Source: Acidocella sp. 20-57-95 | GTDB taxonomy: Bacteria > Pseudomonadota > Alphaproteobacteria > Acetobacterales > Acetobacteraceae | Reading direction: 5' to 3' | DNA length: 64,000 nt | Assembly (NCBI GenBank): GCA_002255575.1 | Contig: NCAT01000004.1 | Span: 1-64,000, forward strand | Part shown: positions 1-8,731 of the stretch, piece after piece | Numbering within the stretch: position 1 is the stretch's first letter | Layout of the letters: every line of letters begins with the position of its first letter | The notes under the pieces: generated by a model | The model's input: the letters and a program-made list of their open reading frames with translations, nothing else | The model's database searches: none | Told to the model about the DNA's origin: nothing | Program-made: the position numbers and the translations under genes

Positions 1-1
1 C

Positions 2-1981
2 GCTGGCACCATGATCCTCGCAGGCGCACTCTCCAGCGCTAACCTCTCGCTTGCCAGCGCCGGTTCCATTAGCCAGACCAGCGGCAATATCAGCACTGGC
101 GGCCTAACCATCGCTGCGGCCGGTGACGTTGGGTTGACGAGTGTGACGAACCTTATCACCAACCTGGGCAGCCTAGGTGGCGGGGCTGGGAATTTCAGCC
201 TCTCAGACGCCAGTGCGTTGACCATCAGCAATAATATTTCCGCGCTGAACATCACGCTCGCTAGTGCTGGGCTGGCCATCAATGGCTCGTTGCAGACTGG
301 CAATCTGCTGATCAGCAGTAGCGGTCCCGTTACGGAGACCGGCGTGATTAATGCTGCGACACTCACAACCGGTACCGGCACCATTGCCGGCGCCGTAGCG
401 CTGAACGGTAATAATACCATCGCCAACCTTGCCAACTTTGCGGCGACCGGCAATGTCAGCCTCTATGACACCGAGCCGCTGAGCATTTCGGGTAATATCG
501 TCTCGGGCAGCACGCTTGGACTGGGCGATAGCGGTAACATCACGCAGACTGGCGGCTTGATCAGCGCGGCTGCGCTGACCAGCGATGGCGGGACGATCGG
601 CGGCAATGTCAGCTTGGACCAGACCGGCAATATCATCGGCACGCTCGGCAATTTCAACGTGGCTGGCAACCTGTCGCTGGTGGATTCAACTGGCCTCAGC
701 CTGCAAGGCATAATCGACGCGGCCGGTGGTACGCTCAGCCTTTATAGCGGCGGCGCACTTAGCCAAGCGGGGGGTAGCCTTGTAACCGGCTTGTTGAATG
801 CCAGTGCAAACTCGATCACGCTGGGCGATGCGAACAGCATCGGCTCACTTGGTAGTGTAACCACGGGCGGCAGCTTGAGCGTCAATGGTGTCTCAGGCAT
901 CAGCGGTCCGGTGACGGCGCAAACTGCGAGCCTTATCGCGCCTGGCAATTTCACGATGTCCGGCAATGCGTCGATCACCAATGGCCTGACGATCAGCGCG
1001 GTTGGTAATATCAACCAGACCGGCGGCACGCTCACCGCCCAGACTGCGGCACTGACCACCACCCAATTGGGTGACAGCATTACACTGTCTGGCACCGATT
1101 TGATCGCGGGCGATCTGAATTTCACCAACCAGGGGGCCATCATTCATAATGCGGGCACGCTGGATGCCGGTATGCTAACAGGTACTGGCGGCAGCCTCGC
1201 CTCGTTCGGCAATGTGACCGATGTGGGCACCATTGGCAGCTTCATTATGAATGATAGCCAGTTTGTGCTGAACAATATCGGCACACTGAACATCACCGGA
1301 CCATTGGTGGCCAATGTGGTGAGCATTACCGCGAACGGCCAACTGATATTAACAGGCTCCACCAATGGTGGCATTTTCATCAGTGGCAACATTGCACCCA
1401 CCACAGTTTTTGGGCCACGCAACGGTGTTGATTCGGTGTTGCAAGTCACTGGCGCTGGCCCTGGCATTACCCAAACCGGGTCATTTAATATCAATTACGG
1501 CCCGGGCTCTGCCCTCTACAACACGTTACAGTATCTCGGCACCACCAATCTGAGCGCGACGATCTTCATGATCACCTCCCCATCCCCAACGGGGATTGGG
1601 AGTAATATACAGTTTGCCAGCGCCCCCTTCGGCCTGTTTGCCCCATCGGTGTACGTGGTGACGGATGCCGGCACCTATGGCCAGATCACGGGCAATATTA
1701 ACTTGTTTAACTTCCGGGTTATCAGTGCCTCGCAGACAAACCTGACCGGCAAGGTGGCTGGGATCGCGGGCGAAGCGGCGGCTTCCCGCGCCTCGGCCAA
1801 CAATCCTTCATCGAGATACCAGTTGAATTCCTGCCCGATCGGGTCGGTGAATTGTATTGTGCTGTTCATCGAAACTCTGCCTGAGGGTAACCCGTTAGGG
1901 GATTTTGACATCACTGAGCGCCGCCGCCGCCGCCTGGACAAGAATGTCCAACTGCCCGGCATCGCAATGCGCGATTTTTAA
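2..1981 (+). CDS. Filamentous-haemagglutinin-like beta-helical exoprotein, C-terminal part (5' end outside window)
   Basis: The reading frame is open from base 2, so the gene starts upstream and only about 660 C-terminal residues are present. Residues 1 to about 430 are a chain of degenerate units of roughly 20 residues rich in G, S, T, N, A, I and L, with recurring patterns such as GNISQTSG and GNINQTGG. This is typical of right-handed beta-helix passengers of the two-partner-secretion type. The last 200 residues are non-repetitive and hold the only two cysteines (SCPIGSVNC), followed by an Arg-rich stretch and an end in MRDF, a tail I associate with FHA-like proteins of Acetobacteraceae. 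No autotransporter barrel follows, so a separate TpsB-type pore would be expected upstream. The CHAT lipoprotein begins 14 bases downstream, suggesting one transcript. The family call is firm; the ligand is unknown. Confidence 0.8.
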   Translation, partial: AGTMILAGALSSANLSLASAGSISQTSGNISTGGLTIAAAGDVGLTSVTNLITNLGSLGGGAGNFSLSDASALTISNNISALNITLASAGLAINGSLQTGNLLISSSGPVTETGVINAATLTTGTGTIAGAVALNGNNTIANLANFAATGNVSLYDTEPLSISGNIVSGSTLGLGDSGNITQTGGLISAAALTSDGGTIGGNVSLDQTGNIIGTLGNFNVAGNLSLVDSTGLSLQGIIDAAGGTLSLYSGGALSQAGGSLVTGLLNASANSITLGDANSIGSLGSVTTGGSLSVNGVSGISGPVTAQTASLIAPGNFTMSGNASITNGLTISAVGNINQTGGTLTAQTAALTTTQLGDSITLSGTDLIAGDLNFTNQGAIIHNAGTLDAGMLTGTGGSLASFGNVTDVGTIGSFIMNDSQFVLNNIGTLNITGPLVANVVSITANGQLILTGSTNGGIFISGNIAPTTVFGPRNGVDSVLQVTGAGPGITQTGSFNINYGPGSALYNTLQYLGTTNLSATIFMITSPSPTGIGSNIQFASAPFGLFAPSVYVVTDAGTYGQITGNINLFNFRVISASQTNLTGKVAGIAGEAAASRASANNPSSRYQLNSCPIGSVNCIVLFIETLPEGNPLGDFDITERRRRRLDKNVQLPGIAMRDF

Positions 1982-1995
1982 AGGGGTAAGGTTAC

Positions 1996-4900
1996 ATGTT
2001 GTTCCGCGCCTCCAAAATTCTTTGTGCCGCCACCTTGTTAACAGCCCTCGGGCTCAACGGGTGTACCAAGCCGCCTGCCAGCGCCTATGATTCCGGGCTG
2101 AGCGCGAATGCTGCCAAAAACGGCGCCCCGATTGGCACAAACACCGCCGGAGAAAGCTGTACCAGCCAGCCTGATAATGGCGGGCTGGATGTTTATTGCG
2201 GCAGTTGGAACCAGCCGAGTGCACAAGCGCGGGTCGGCGGCAATGCGCCAGCGGATAGTCTCAGCAACATCGCGTCAGCCAGCCCCTGGCGCGCTGGGCT
2301 GGAGGCGACCTATGCCTGCGGCGCACCACAGCCGGAAACCATTCTGGATGGCACGGCAGCTGAAATCCTCACCTGCACGCAACGTCTGGGCGGCTGGCCG
2401 CATATCGCTTTAGTGACGGTTATCGATGGTAAATTATACGATGGCGACGGCGTAACTGCTGCCTTGCCACCACTGGAACGGGCAATCGGCGTACTAAGCG
2501 GCAAGATCGCCGCCGCACAAGCCAGTAGCGCTGCCATCGCCACCTCTGATGCTGCTTTAGTGCAACGTTTGGCAGCACAGGCTTATAGCTCTGGTGATAT
2601 CGGCCATTATGAGAGCCTGATGCAGTTGGGAAGCCAGGCAAACCAGGCCGAAGATTTTTCATCAGCTGTGATCGCCTACCGTGCTGCCCTGGCGCTACAA
2701 CAGGAAAAAATCGGAGCCAATAACCCGGCAACTGTCGCCCCCATGCTGGAGCTGGCATTGAATTTATCCGATGCGGCGCAGTTCCCCGAAGCCAGCAGCA
2801 TGTTCGCTTCGGCAGCCAAACTGGCACCGCTTTCCACCGACCCGAACGCGCCGGCAAAATTGTTGCATTATGAAGGGCTGGACCAGTTAAACCAGGGCCA
2901 TTACGGGCCAGCGGTTAAGCTTCTGCAAGCCGCGTACAACGCCTACACCGCCCAGATGCCGCCCGAATTATTAGAGGCACAGCCTGAGCAAAACAAAAAC
3001 ACGGCGCTCTTTTCGCTGAGCGGCAGCCAGGATGTGAGCGTCGCACTTGCCGCCCAAACCCGGCTGAATGGACCGGTGACGCAAACGGCGCTGCTAGGTG
3101 CCATCGAATGCTTGCGCTATCAGGCGATTGCGTATCATGAGCTGGGCAATAATGCCGCTAGCGATGCTGCGGTTTCACAATCAGAGAAAATCGCCAACGC
3201 CAATGACCTCGACCCAGCCTTGCTCGGGGCCCGTCTGGACCGTACCGATGCTAACCTCGTTTCGACCCAAGGCCGCATCAAGAACGCGGTTGAGCTGCTC
3301 TCCGCAGCTGGTGAGAATTTCTCTACAGCGTTGCCGGGCTCGTTCCCGGTGGCTGAGACCGATTTGCTGCAAGGCGCGGTGCTGCACAGCCAGGGTGATG
3401 AGACCGCGGCGTTGAATTCCTGCCGTAATGGCCTTGATTTGTTAAAAACACTGCAACGCGGCAGTTCACCAGCGTTGATTGGTCCGTGCTTGGATGTGTT
3501 CGCGGATGCGGCCAACGCGACACCGGCGCAAGCCGTGGCGCTGCATAGCGAAATGTTCGCCGCCGCCGAACTGGCGCAAGGTAGCGTGACGGCGCGTGAA
3601 ATTGGCGAAGCGGCGGCGCGGCTTTCCACCAGCTCATCAGACCCGAAAGTCTCCGCCGCGATCCGCGCCGCGCAAGACGAGTCTGCTAAGCTTGCTTTGT
3701 TGTACCAGCAGCGCGACCAGTTCACGAAAAATCAAGCTAATGCAGCGGCCGCCACGCCGGGCCTGACGCTGGCCGATATCGACAAACAAATCGCCAGCGT
3801 GAATGCCACCTTGCAGCAGGATGAGCAAGCTGTGCAGGCGGCGGCCCCTAATTTCGGGCAGTTGGTGCAGCAACAGGTCTCGGCAGAAGATGTTCTGAAA
3901 GCGCTGCGCCCGGATGAAGGCTTCCTTGGCATCACTTCGACGCCCGATAATACTTGGCTGTTCCTGCTACATGGTGGGCAAATTGACGTGGCCAGCAGCA
4001 AGATCAGCGATGCCGGGATGACGGATTTGGTGAAAGCGGTGCTGACCAGCACTGAGCCAACCAATGCCGGGCTGCCGACCTATGACATGGCTGATGCTGC
4101 TAAAATCTATCAACTTACGCTCGCACCGTTTGCAGCGAGCCTGCAGAACGTGCACGAGATGGTGATTGCGCCATCCGGCGCGCTGATGGCGCTACCCTTC
4201 GCCTTGCTGCCAACCGGCCCAGCCAGCCCGGATAATCTGGCCGGCGCGCCCTGGCTGATCCGCCAGACCAATCTCGCCTACGTGCCGGCAGCAGCAAACT
4301 TCGTCTCGCTGCGCAAAATTGAAGGCACGTCAGCGGCTAAAAATCCCTGGTTTGGCTTTGGTGATTTCCAGCCGGTCAGCAAGGCGCAGGCTTTGGCAAC
4401 CTATAATGCTGCGTCCTGCGGTGAGAGTGCGGCAGAATTCGCTGCCTTGCCGCATCTGCCCTATGCGACGCTGGAGCTGAAAGCCGGGGCGGCGATTTTT
4501 GGCGCTTCACCAGCCGATGAATTGCTGGGGCCGAACTTCACGGTGCCAAAGGTGGAAGCGGCGGATTTAAAGAATTTTAAAATCCTGCATTTTGCCACCC
4601 ATGCGCTACTGCCGACTGACCTGCCGTGCCAGAGCCAGCCCGCCATCGTTACCTCCGCGCCGGCAGGTGCGACATCGGCCAATGAGGCGTTATTAAACAC
4701 CAGCGACGTCACCAATTTACATCTGGATGCCAACCTAGTGATCCTTTCAGCCTGTAATACGGGTGGCGGTGCGGCGGGGGGTGAAGCACTGTCCGGCCTC
4801 GCCCGTAGCTTCTTTTATGCCGGCGCGCGGGCGCTGATGGTAACGCAATGGTCGGTCAACGACCAAGTCTCCGCCTATCTGGTGGCTGACACGCTGAGCC

Positions 4901-5103
4901 GCATTCATAATGGTAGTTCTGGCGGCGCCGCTGGCAGCTTGCGGGCTGCCCAATTGGCATTAATCGACAGTGCTGGTCATGGTGCGCCCGCCAAATTGGC
5001 CGACCCGTTCTTCTGGGCAGCGTTTGCCGTGATCGGCGACGGTGGCGCGATCGGAAATATCAAGCTCTCAGCCCTTTCCGTTTCCACCCAGCCCGGACTA
5101 TAA
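1996..5103 (+). CDS. TPR and CHAT (caspase-like peptidase) domain lipoprotein
   Basis: The 1035-residue protein starts with a lipoprotein signal (hydrophobic run, lipobox LNGC, Cys23), so the mature protein should be anchored to a membrane outside the cytoplasm. Residues about 190-560 are helical and Ala-rich with tetratricopeptide-like units. Residues about 690-1030 form a CHAT domain, the clan CD fold related to caspases and separases: the His is in the FATHA motif (His869) and the Cys in SACNTGGG (Cys920), followed by the usual GLARSFFYAGARALMVTQW block. Both catalytic residues are kept, so protease activity is plausible. A Shine-Dalgarno-like AAGGGGTAAGG precedes the ATG. It lies 14 bases after the exoprotein and 6 bases before the kinase, probably one operon. 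Processing of the exoprotein is a guess from context. Confidence 0.85.
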   Translation: MLFRASKILCAATLLTALGLNGCTKPPASAYDSGLSANAAKNGAPIGTNTAGESCTSQPDNGGLDVYCGSWNQPSAQARVGGNAPADSLSNIASASPWRAGLEATYACGAPQPETILDGTAAEILTCTQRLGGWPHIALVTVIDGKLYDGDGVTAALPPLERAIGVLSGKIAAAQASSAAIATSDAALVQRLAAQAYSSGDIGHYESLMQLGSQANQAEDFSSAVIAYRAALALQQEKIGANNPATVAPMLELALNLSDAAQFPEASSMFASAAKLAPLSTDPNAPAKLLHYEGLDQLNQGHYGPAVKLLQAAYNAYTAQMPPELLEAQPEQNKNTALFSLSGSQDVSVALAAQTRLNGPVTQTALLGAIECLRYQAIAYHELGNNAASDAAVSQSEKIANANDLDPALLGARLDRTDANLVSTQGRIKNAVELLSAAGENFSTALPGSFPVAETDLLQGAVLHSQGDETAALNSCRNGLDLLKTLQRGSSPALIGPCLDVFADAANATPAQAVALHSEMFAAAELAQGSVTAREIGEAAARLSTSSSDPKVSAAIRAAQDESAKLALLYQQRDQFTKNQANAAAATPGLTLADIDKQIASVNATLQQDEQAVQAAAPNFGQLVQQQVSAEDVLKALRPDEGFLGITSTPDNTWLFLLHGGQIDVASSKISDAGMTDLVKAVLTSTEPTNAGLPTYDMADAAKIYQLTLAPFAASLQNVHEMVIAPSGALMALPFALLPTGPASPDNLAGAPWLIRQTNLAYVPAAANFVSLRKIEGTSAAKNPWFGFGDFQPVSKAQALATYNAASCGESAAEFAALPHLPYATLELKAGAAIFGASPADELLGPNFTVPKVEAADLKNFKILHFATHALLPTDLPCQSQPAIVTSAPAGATSANEALLNTSDVTNLHLDANLVILSACNTGGGAAGGEALSGLARSFFYAGARALMVTQWSVNDQVSAYLVADTLSRIHNGSSGGAAGSLRAAQLALIDSAGHGAPAKLADPFFWAAFAVIGDGGAIGNIKLSALSVSTQPGL

Positions 5104-5109
5104 ACACGT

Positions 5110-6945
5110 ATGGTCGAAACACTCGGTAAGTACGAGCTCCTGCATGTTCTAGGCAAAGGTGCGATGGGCACGGTGTATGAAGGGTTCGACCCGATCATTC
5201 ATCGCCGTCTCGCAATCAAAACGGTTAAGCTGCCGGATGCTGATGATGCCGAAGCGCAGGAGGAGTTGGCCCGCTTCAAGCGCGAGGCTCAAGCTGCCGG
5301 ACGGCTGAGCCACCCCAACATTGTCGGCGTGTTCGATTACGGCGAGACACCGGAAATTGCTTATATCGTAATGGAATTTGTTGACGGCACAACGCTTAAG
5401 CATGTGCTCGACAAAAAGGAACGTTTCGAAACCGGCGAAGTGGTGCGGATTATGGATGGGCTGCTGGCCGGGCTGCAATTCAGCCATGACCGGGGCGTGA
5501 TCCATCGTGATATCAAGCCCGCCAACATCATGCTCACCAAAGCGGGTGAGGTGAAAATTGCAGATTTCGGAATCGCCCGGATCGAAAGCAGCAGCATGAC
5601 CCAGGCCGGGACCATGCTGGGTACGCCATCCTATATGTCTCCCGAACAATTTATGGGCCAGACGGTCGATGCGCGGACCGATATTTATTCCTCCGGTGTC
5701 ATGCTCTATCAGCTTCTCACCGGCGAAAAACCTTTCGAAGGCGGGCTGACCGCCATTATGCATAAGGTTCTGAACACTGAGCCGCCGCCGCCTTCGGCTT
5801 TGTCCGTCACTGTGCCGCACGCCTTCGATGCGGTGGTGATGAAGGCGATGGCGAAGCGGCCGCAGGACCGGTTTGGCTCGGCTTCGGAATTCGCCCAGGC
5901 CCTGAAAGCGTCTTACGCCAACCGTGATTCGGTTGGGCTGAGCATGACCGCAGCCGATTTTGGCGATGATGGTGAAGCCACGATGGTGGTATCTGGCGGC
6001 CGCCCGGCACCAGCAGCGCCCGCCACCGCAAAACCCGCCGCCGCCACGGTGCCACCAACAAAAGAGCCGCCGCCAAGTGCGATGCCGACAGCCAGCAAAA
6101 AACCTCTGCCGGTGGCAATGCTAGGGGGCGCCGGGGCAGCTTTGCTCGCTATACTTGGCGTGGGTGGCTATTTTCTGCTCGGGTCATCATCCTCGCCGCC
6201 GCCTGTGAAGCCCGTAACGCCGGTCACGCAACCAATCGCCGCGACGCCAGCCCCCGCCCCAATGAGTGCTGCCGACCGTGCCCGAATGCTGACTGATACG
6301 CTGGCGTCATTACCCTGCACTTTGCTTGGCGCCACCGATCATGGCGGCCAGCCCAGCCTGTTTGGCATTGCCGGTGCCGGTGCACCACAAGCTGGACTGG
6401 CGAGCGCGATGGGCTCGCTGCCAGCATCACTGATGCCCGTTTCGACCGTGCAGCCGCTTGATGGACCATATTGTGACGCGCTGAACGCCATCCGCCCGTA
6501 TCACGACTTTTTCGCGAAGCCGGGTATGGAGTTGGGCCTGAGCATGGTGGGGGGGGCAACCACGCTGCATAATAACGACCTCATCACGTTGCAGAACGCC
6601 ATGCCGAATTTCGCGGGCTATTTGCAGACCGATTATTTTACGGCTGACGGCACTGTGTTTCACCTGTACCCCACGCCAACCGACCCGCTGAAACTGCAAC
6701 CGGCCGGCACGGTGCGCGTTTTGGGTGACCCATCCAAAGGTGGCGCAAGCTGGCAGGTAAGCGCGCCATTTGGCACTGATTTGATTATCTCAATTGTGAC
6801 CTCGGCGCCGCTCTTTTCAAAAATACGGCCGCAGGACGAGAATGCCAGCGATTACCTGCCCGCGCTGCGCACAGCGCTGCAAAACGCCGCATCGACAGGT
6901 CAGAATCTATCGGTAGCGGCCATCCAGCTCGTCACTGAAAAATAA
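5110..6945 (+). CDS. Membrane Ser/Thr protein kinase (PknB/Stk type)
   Basis: This 611-residue Hanks-type kinase has its catalytic domain at about residues 5-270: glycine loop GKGAMGTVYEG, Lys37 in the LAIK motif, HRDIKPAN with Asp134, DFG with Asp152, and SYMSPEQF as the APE-like motif. A Pro/Ala linker follows, then one membrane segment at about 335-357, then an extracytoplasmic domain of some 240 residues that could sense an envelope signal. No PASTA repeats are seen. The start is 6 bases after the CHAT gene stop. Likely partners in the window are the FHA-PP2C protein and the TIR-WD40 protein, but nothing in the sequence proves that. A run of eight G at 6549-6556 lies in the sensor part and could slip. 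The kinase call is very sure; its substrate is unknown. Confidence 0.93.
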   Translation: MVETLGKYELLHVLGKGAMGTVYEGFDPIIHRRLAIKTVKLPDADDAEAQEELARFKREAQAAGRLSHPNIVGVFDYGETPEIAYIVMEFVDGTTLKHVLDKKERFETGEVVRIMDGLLAGLQFSHDRGVIHRDIKPANIMLTKAGEVKIADFGIARIESSSMTQAGTMLGTPSYMSPEQFMGQTVDARTDIYSSGVMLYQLLTGEKPFEGGLTAIMHKVLNTEPPPPSALSVTVPHAFDAVVMKAMAKRPQDRFGSASEFAQALKASYANRDSVGLSMTAADFGDDGEATMVVSGGRPAPAAPATAKPAAATVPPTKEPPPSAMPTASKKPLPVAMLGGAGAALLAILGVGGYFLLGSSSSPPPVKPVTPVTQPIAATPAPAPMSAADRARMLTDTLASLPCTLLGATDHGGQPSLFGIAGAGAPQAGLASAMGSLPASLMPVSTVQPLDGPYCDALNAIRPYHDFFAKPGMELGLSMVGGATTLHNNDLITLQNAMPNFAGYLQTDYFTADGTVFHLYPTPTDPLKLQPAGTVRVLGDPSKGGASWQVSAPFGTDLIISIVTSAPLFSKIRPQDENASDYLPALRTALQNAASTGQNLSVAAIQLVTEK

Positions 6946-6952
6946 CCCGGTA

Positions 6953-7921
6953 CTAATTTGCGGCGCATATGTTGCCGGGGTTTCCAACGGGCAAGTCGGC
7001 ATTTGCCATCGGCTTGAGCCAAAAATCTGGCATGCCGGCAATGAAACGGTCCCGCAGCGCATTTTTTTCGTCATCGCTCATCCCGACCGCGTGGGCATTA
7101 AAAAATTGCGGATCGCGGGTAAAAATCAAATAGGCCTGGGTCTCGTTCAGCATCAGGTTGGTGTTGTTGGTGTCATAGCCTTCACCACCTAGAAAATTCT
7201 TGAAGCCCTCCTGCTCAGATGGTGTCAGGCTGCCCCAGAAGGCCACCGCATAGGCGGCGTAAGCCGGGTTGGTGAAAAATGCGCCATGCGACAATTCATG
7301 GTGCAAAATCACCGCCCGCATCTCCTCAGTAATTGGCGGCGCGGCGGCGGGCAACGTGATCAGCGCGCCGTTAGCACCCGGTACCAGCCAACCAAGCTGG
7401 TTGAGCAAGCGCTTGAGCCATAATTCATGCGGGTTCAGTTGCACACCTTGCTGGTCCGCTAACGCGAAAAACCGCGCGAGGTCAGCCGCGCGGTAGTCAT
7501 GGCCATAATAATAGCTCTCGATCGTATCGCCACAATCATAAATGGCTGCGCGGAGAGCGACGTCATCGAGCACCTTATTGCGCGGCAATTTGGCTTTTTC
7601 GATCAGCGCCGCCACCCGGTCCAACATCAGCCCCTGAATGGTCAAGTTGGGAAAATCCACCACCACAATCCGCGGGTCGGGTGCGAAATAGGATACTTTG
7701 ATGTCACAAGGCTGGGTCGCATCAATCTGCGCCTCAGTCTCGGTATCAATCGAGACGGGTGCTGGTTTTTGCAAAAAATACCATGCCGCACCACCAGCGC
7801 TGCCCAAAAACAACAAAACCACCACCAATAAGAGCGGCAGTTTAAATGGTTTTTTCGGCGGCTTGGGAGCCTGTGGACGGATCAGGACACGTTCGTCCGG
7901 ATCCGTCCCGGCTTTTTGCAT
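6953..7921 (-). CDS. Single-pass membrane protein with HExxH metallopeptidase-like motif
   Basis: The 322-residue protein has a short basic, Pro-rich N-terminus, one membrane segment at about residues 28-50, and a soluble domain outside the cytoplasm. His208-Glu209-Leu-Ser-His212 within ILHHELSHGAFF is a zinc-binding HExxH motif, and the surrounding hydrophobic helix is as in gluzincin-type peptidases. A glutamate that could be the third ligand is present in the MLNETQAYLIF stretch, about 50 residues downstream. I do not recognise a named family. It sits 17 bases downstream of the OmpA-like gene on the same strand and is probably cotranscribed with it. It is convergent with the kinase gene, only 7 bases apart. 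A role in trimming envelope or cell-wall proteins is possible but unproven. Confidence 0.6.
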   Translation of the reverse strand: MQKAGTDPDERVLIRPQAPKPPKKPFKLPLLLVVVLLFLGSAGGAAWYFLQKPAPVSIDTETEAQIDATQPCDIKVSYFAPDPRIVVVDFPNLTIQGLMLDRVAALIEKAKLPRNKVLDDVALRAAIYDCGDTIESYYYGHDYRAADLARFFALADQQGVQLNPHELWLKRLLNQLGWLVPGANGALITLPAAAPPITEEMRAVILHHELSHGAFFTNPAYAAYAVAFWGSLTPSEQEGFKNFLGGEGYDTNNTNLMLNETQAYLIFTRDPQFFNAHAVGMSDDEKNALRDRFIAGMPDFWLKPMANADLPVGNPGNICAAN

Positions 7922-7938
7922 TGAAACCCGGCTTTAAA

Positions 7939-8550
7939 TTACTGGCCGAGATTTACAATTTCGACCCGGCGGTTACGCACTTCCGGGGTGTTGGGCGGGG
8001 TTGGCACCAGCAGATCAGACTCACCGGTCCCGGTCGCATCCAGACGATCAGGGGAGACATTGAACTTGCTCGCCAGATAATTTTTTACAGCATCCGCACG
8101 TTGTTGCGACAAAGCAAGGTTCTTGTCTGCCGTGCCGGTGGTATCGGTATGGCCGACGATTTTAAAGTGGTAGGAAGATAGCTGCGAGCTGGTCAGCGCC
8201 TGGCCAAGATGGTTCAGCACCGTGATCGCCTGCGGGGTGAGGTCAGCGGAACCGGAGCGGAACACCACGTTTAAATTGGCGGTCGGCGGCGTGGTATGAA
8301 TGCCAGTCGGCGAGGTCGCCTGCACGGCAGCCGGGGTCGCCATCGGGGCCGGGGCAACCGCGGTATCACCAGGGGCCAGCGGCTTTATCCCACGGGTGGT
8401 GTCCGAGACCGCACCGGTCGGCTTCAAAGAATTAATGATCTGATCGGCGGAGGGGCTGCTCGGGGAACTTTGCGCCAAAGCCACGCCGGACAGCATGGAG
8501 CTCGCCAGCAAACCACCCATAGCCAAACGCGAAAGAACTGAATTGAACAT
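7939..8550 (-). CDS. OmpA-family peptidoglycan-binding outer-envelope protein
   Basis: The ATG at 8550 is chosen because it starts a clear Sec signal (positive start, MGGLLASSMLSGVALAQ); an in-frame ATG at 8631 would add 27 residues that fit no signal peptide. The protein is then 203 residues. After a Pro/Ala/Thr-rich linker, the last 110 residues are an OmpA C-terminal domain: VVFRSGSADLTPQA, then FKIVGHTDTTGT, then NLALSQQRADAVKNYL and the NRRVEI ending. These residues bind diaminopimelate in peptidoglycan. There is no N-terminal barrel, so the protein is a periplasmic or lipoprotein-like anchor, though without a lipobox. It is the first gene of a pair with the HExxH protein. An inverted repeat lies 64 bases upstream. 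Confidence 0.85.
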   Translation of the reverse strand: MFNSVLSRLAMGGLLASSMLSGVALAQSSPSSPSADQIINSLKPTGAVSDTTRGIKPLAPGDTAVAPAPMATPAAVQATSPTGIHTTPPTANLNVVFRSGSADLTPQAITVLNHLGQALTSSQLSSYHFKIVGHTDTTGTADKNLALSQQRADAVKNYLASKFNVSPDRLDATGTGESDLLVPTPPNTPEVRNRRVEIVNLGQ

Positions 8551-8613
8551 CTCGACTCTCCCAAAAACTGCTAGATATCTAGCACGAAACCGTACCAAAT
8601 GAAACAGGGGACA

Positions 8614-8632
8614 ATTGTCATGACGTGACAAT
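8614..8632 (-). promoter_or_regulatory. Perfect inverted repeat upstream of the OmpA-family gene
   Basis: ATTGTCA and TGACAAT are separated by five bases (TGACG). The repeat lies 64 bases before the chosen ATG at 8550 in a gene-free stretch of about 180 bases, which also holds the 12-base palindrome CTAGATATCTAG at about 8571-8582. The size and spacing suit a dimeric regulator. The cognate protein is not identifiable from the sequence. Confidence 0.35.
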
Positions 8633-8731
8633 TCATTATTGCCATTTGGCTTTTTGATGAGAGGCTGACTTACGCTTTCGCTCGCCGGGCAATGTGCGCC
8701 GGGCGACCCGCCAACCTCAAACGATCAGGCG

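Noticed and set aside
742..1494. Several - strand ORFs inside the repeat exoprotein gene
   Set aside because: They are antisense shadows of the low-complexity repeat region and show no independent coding signs.
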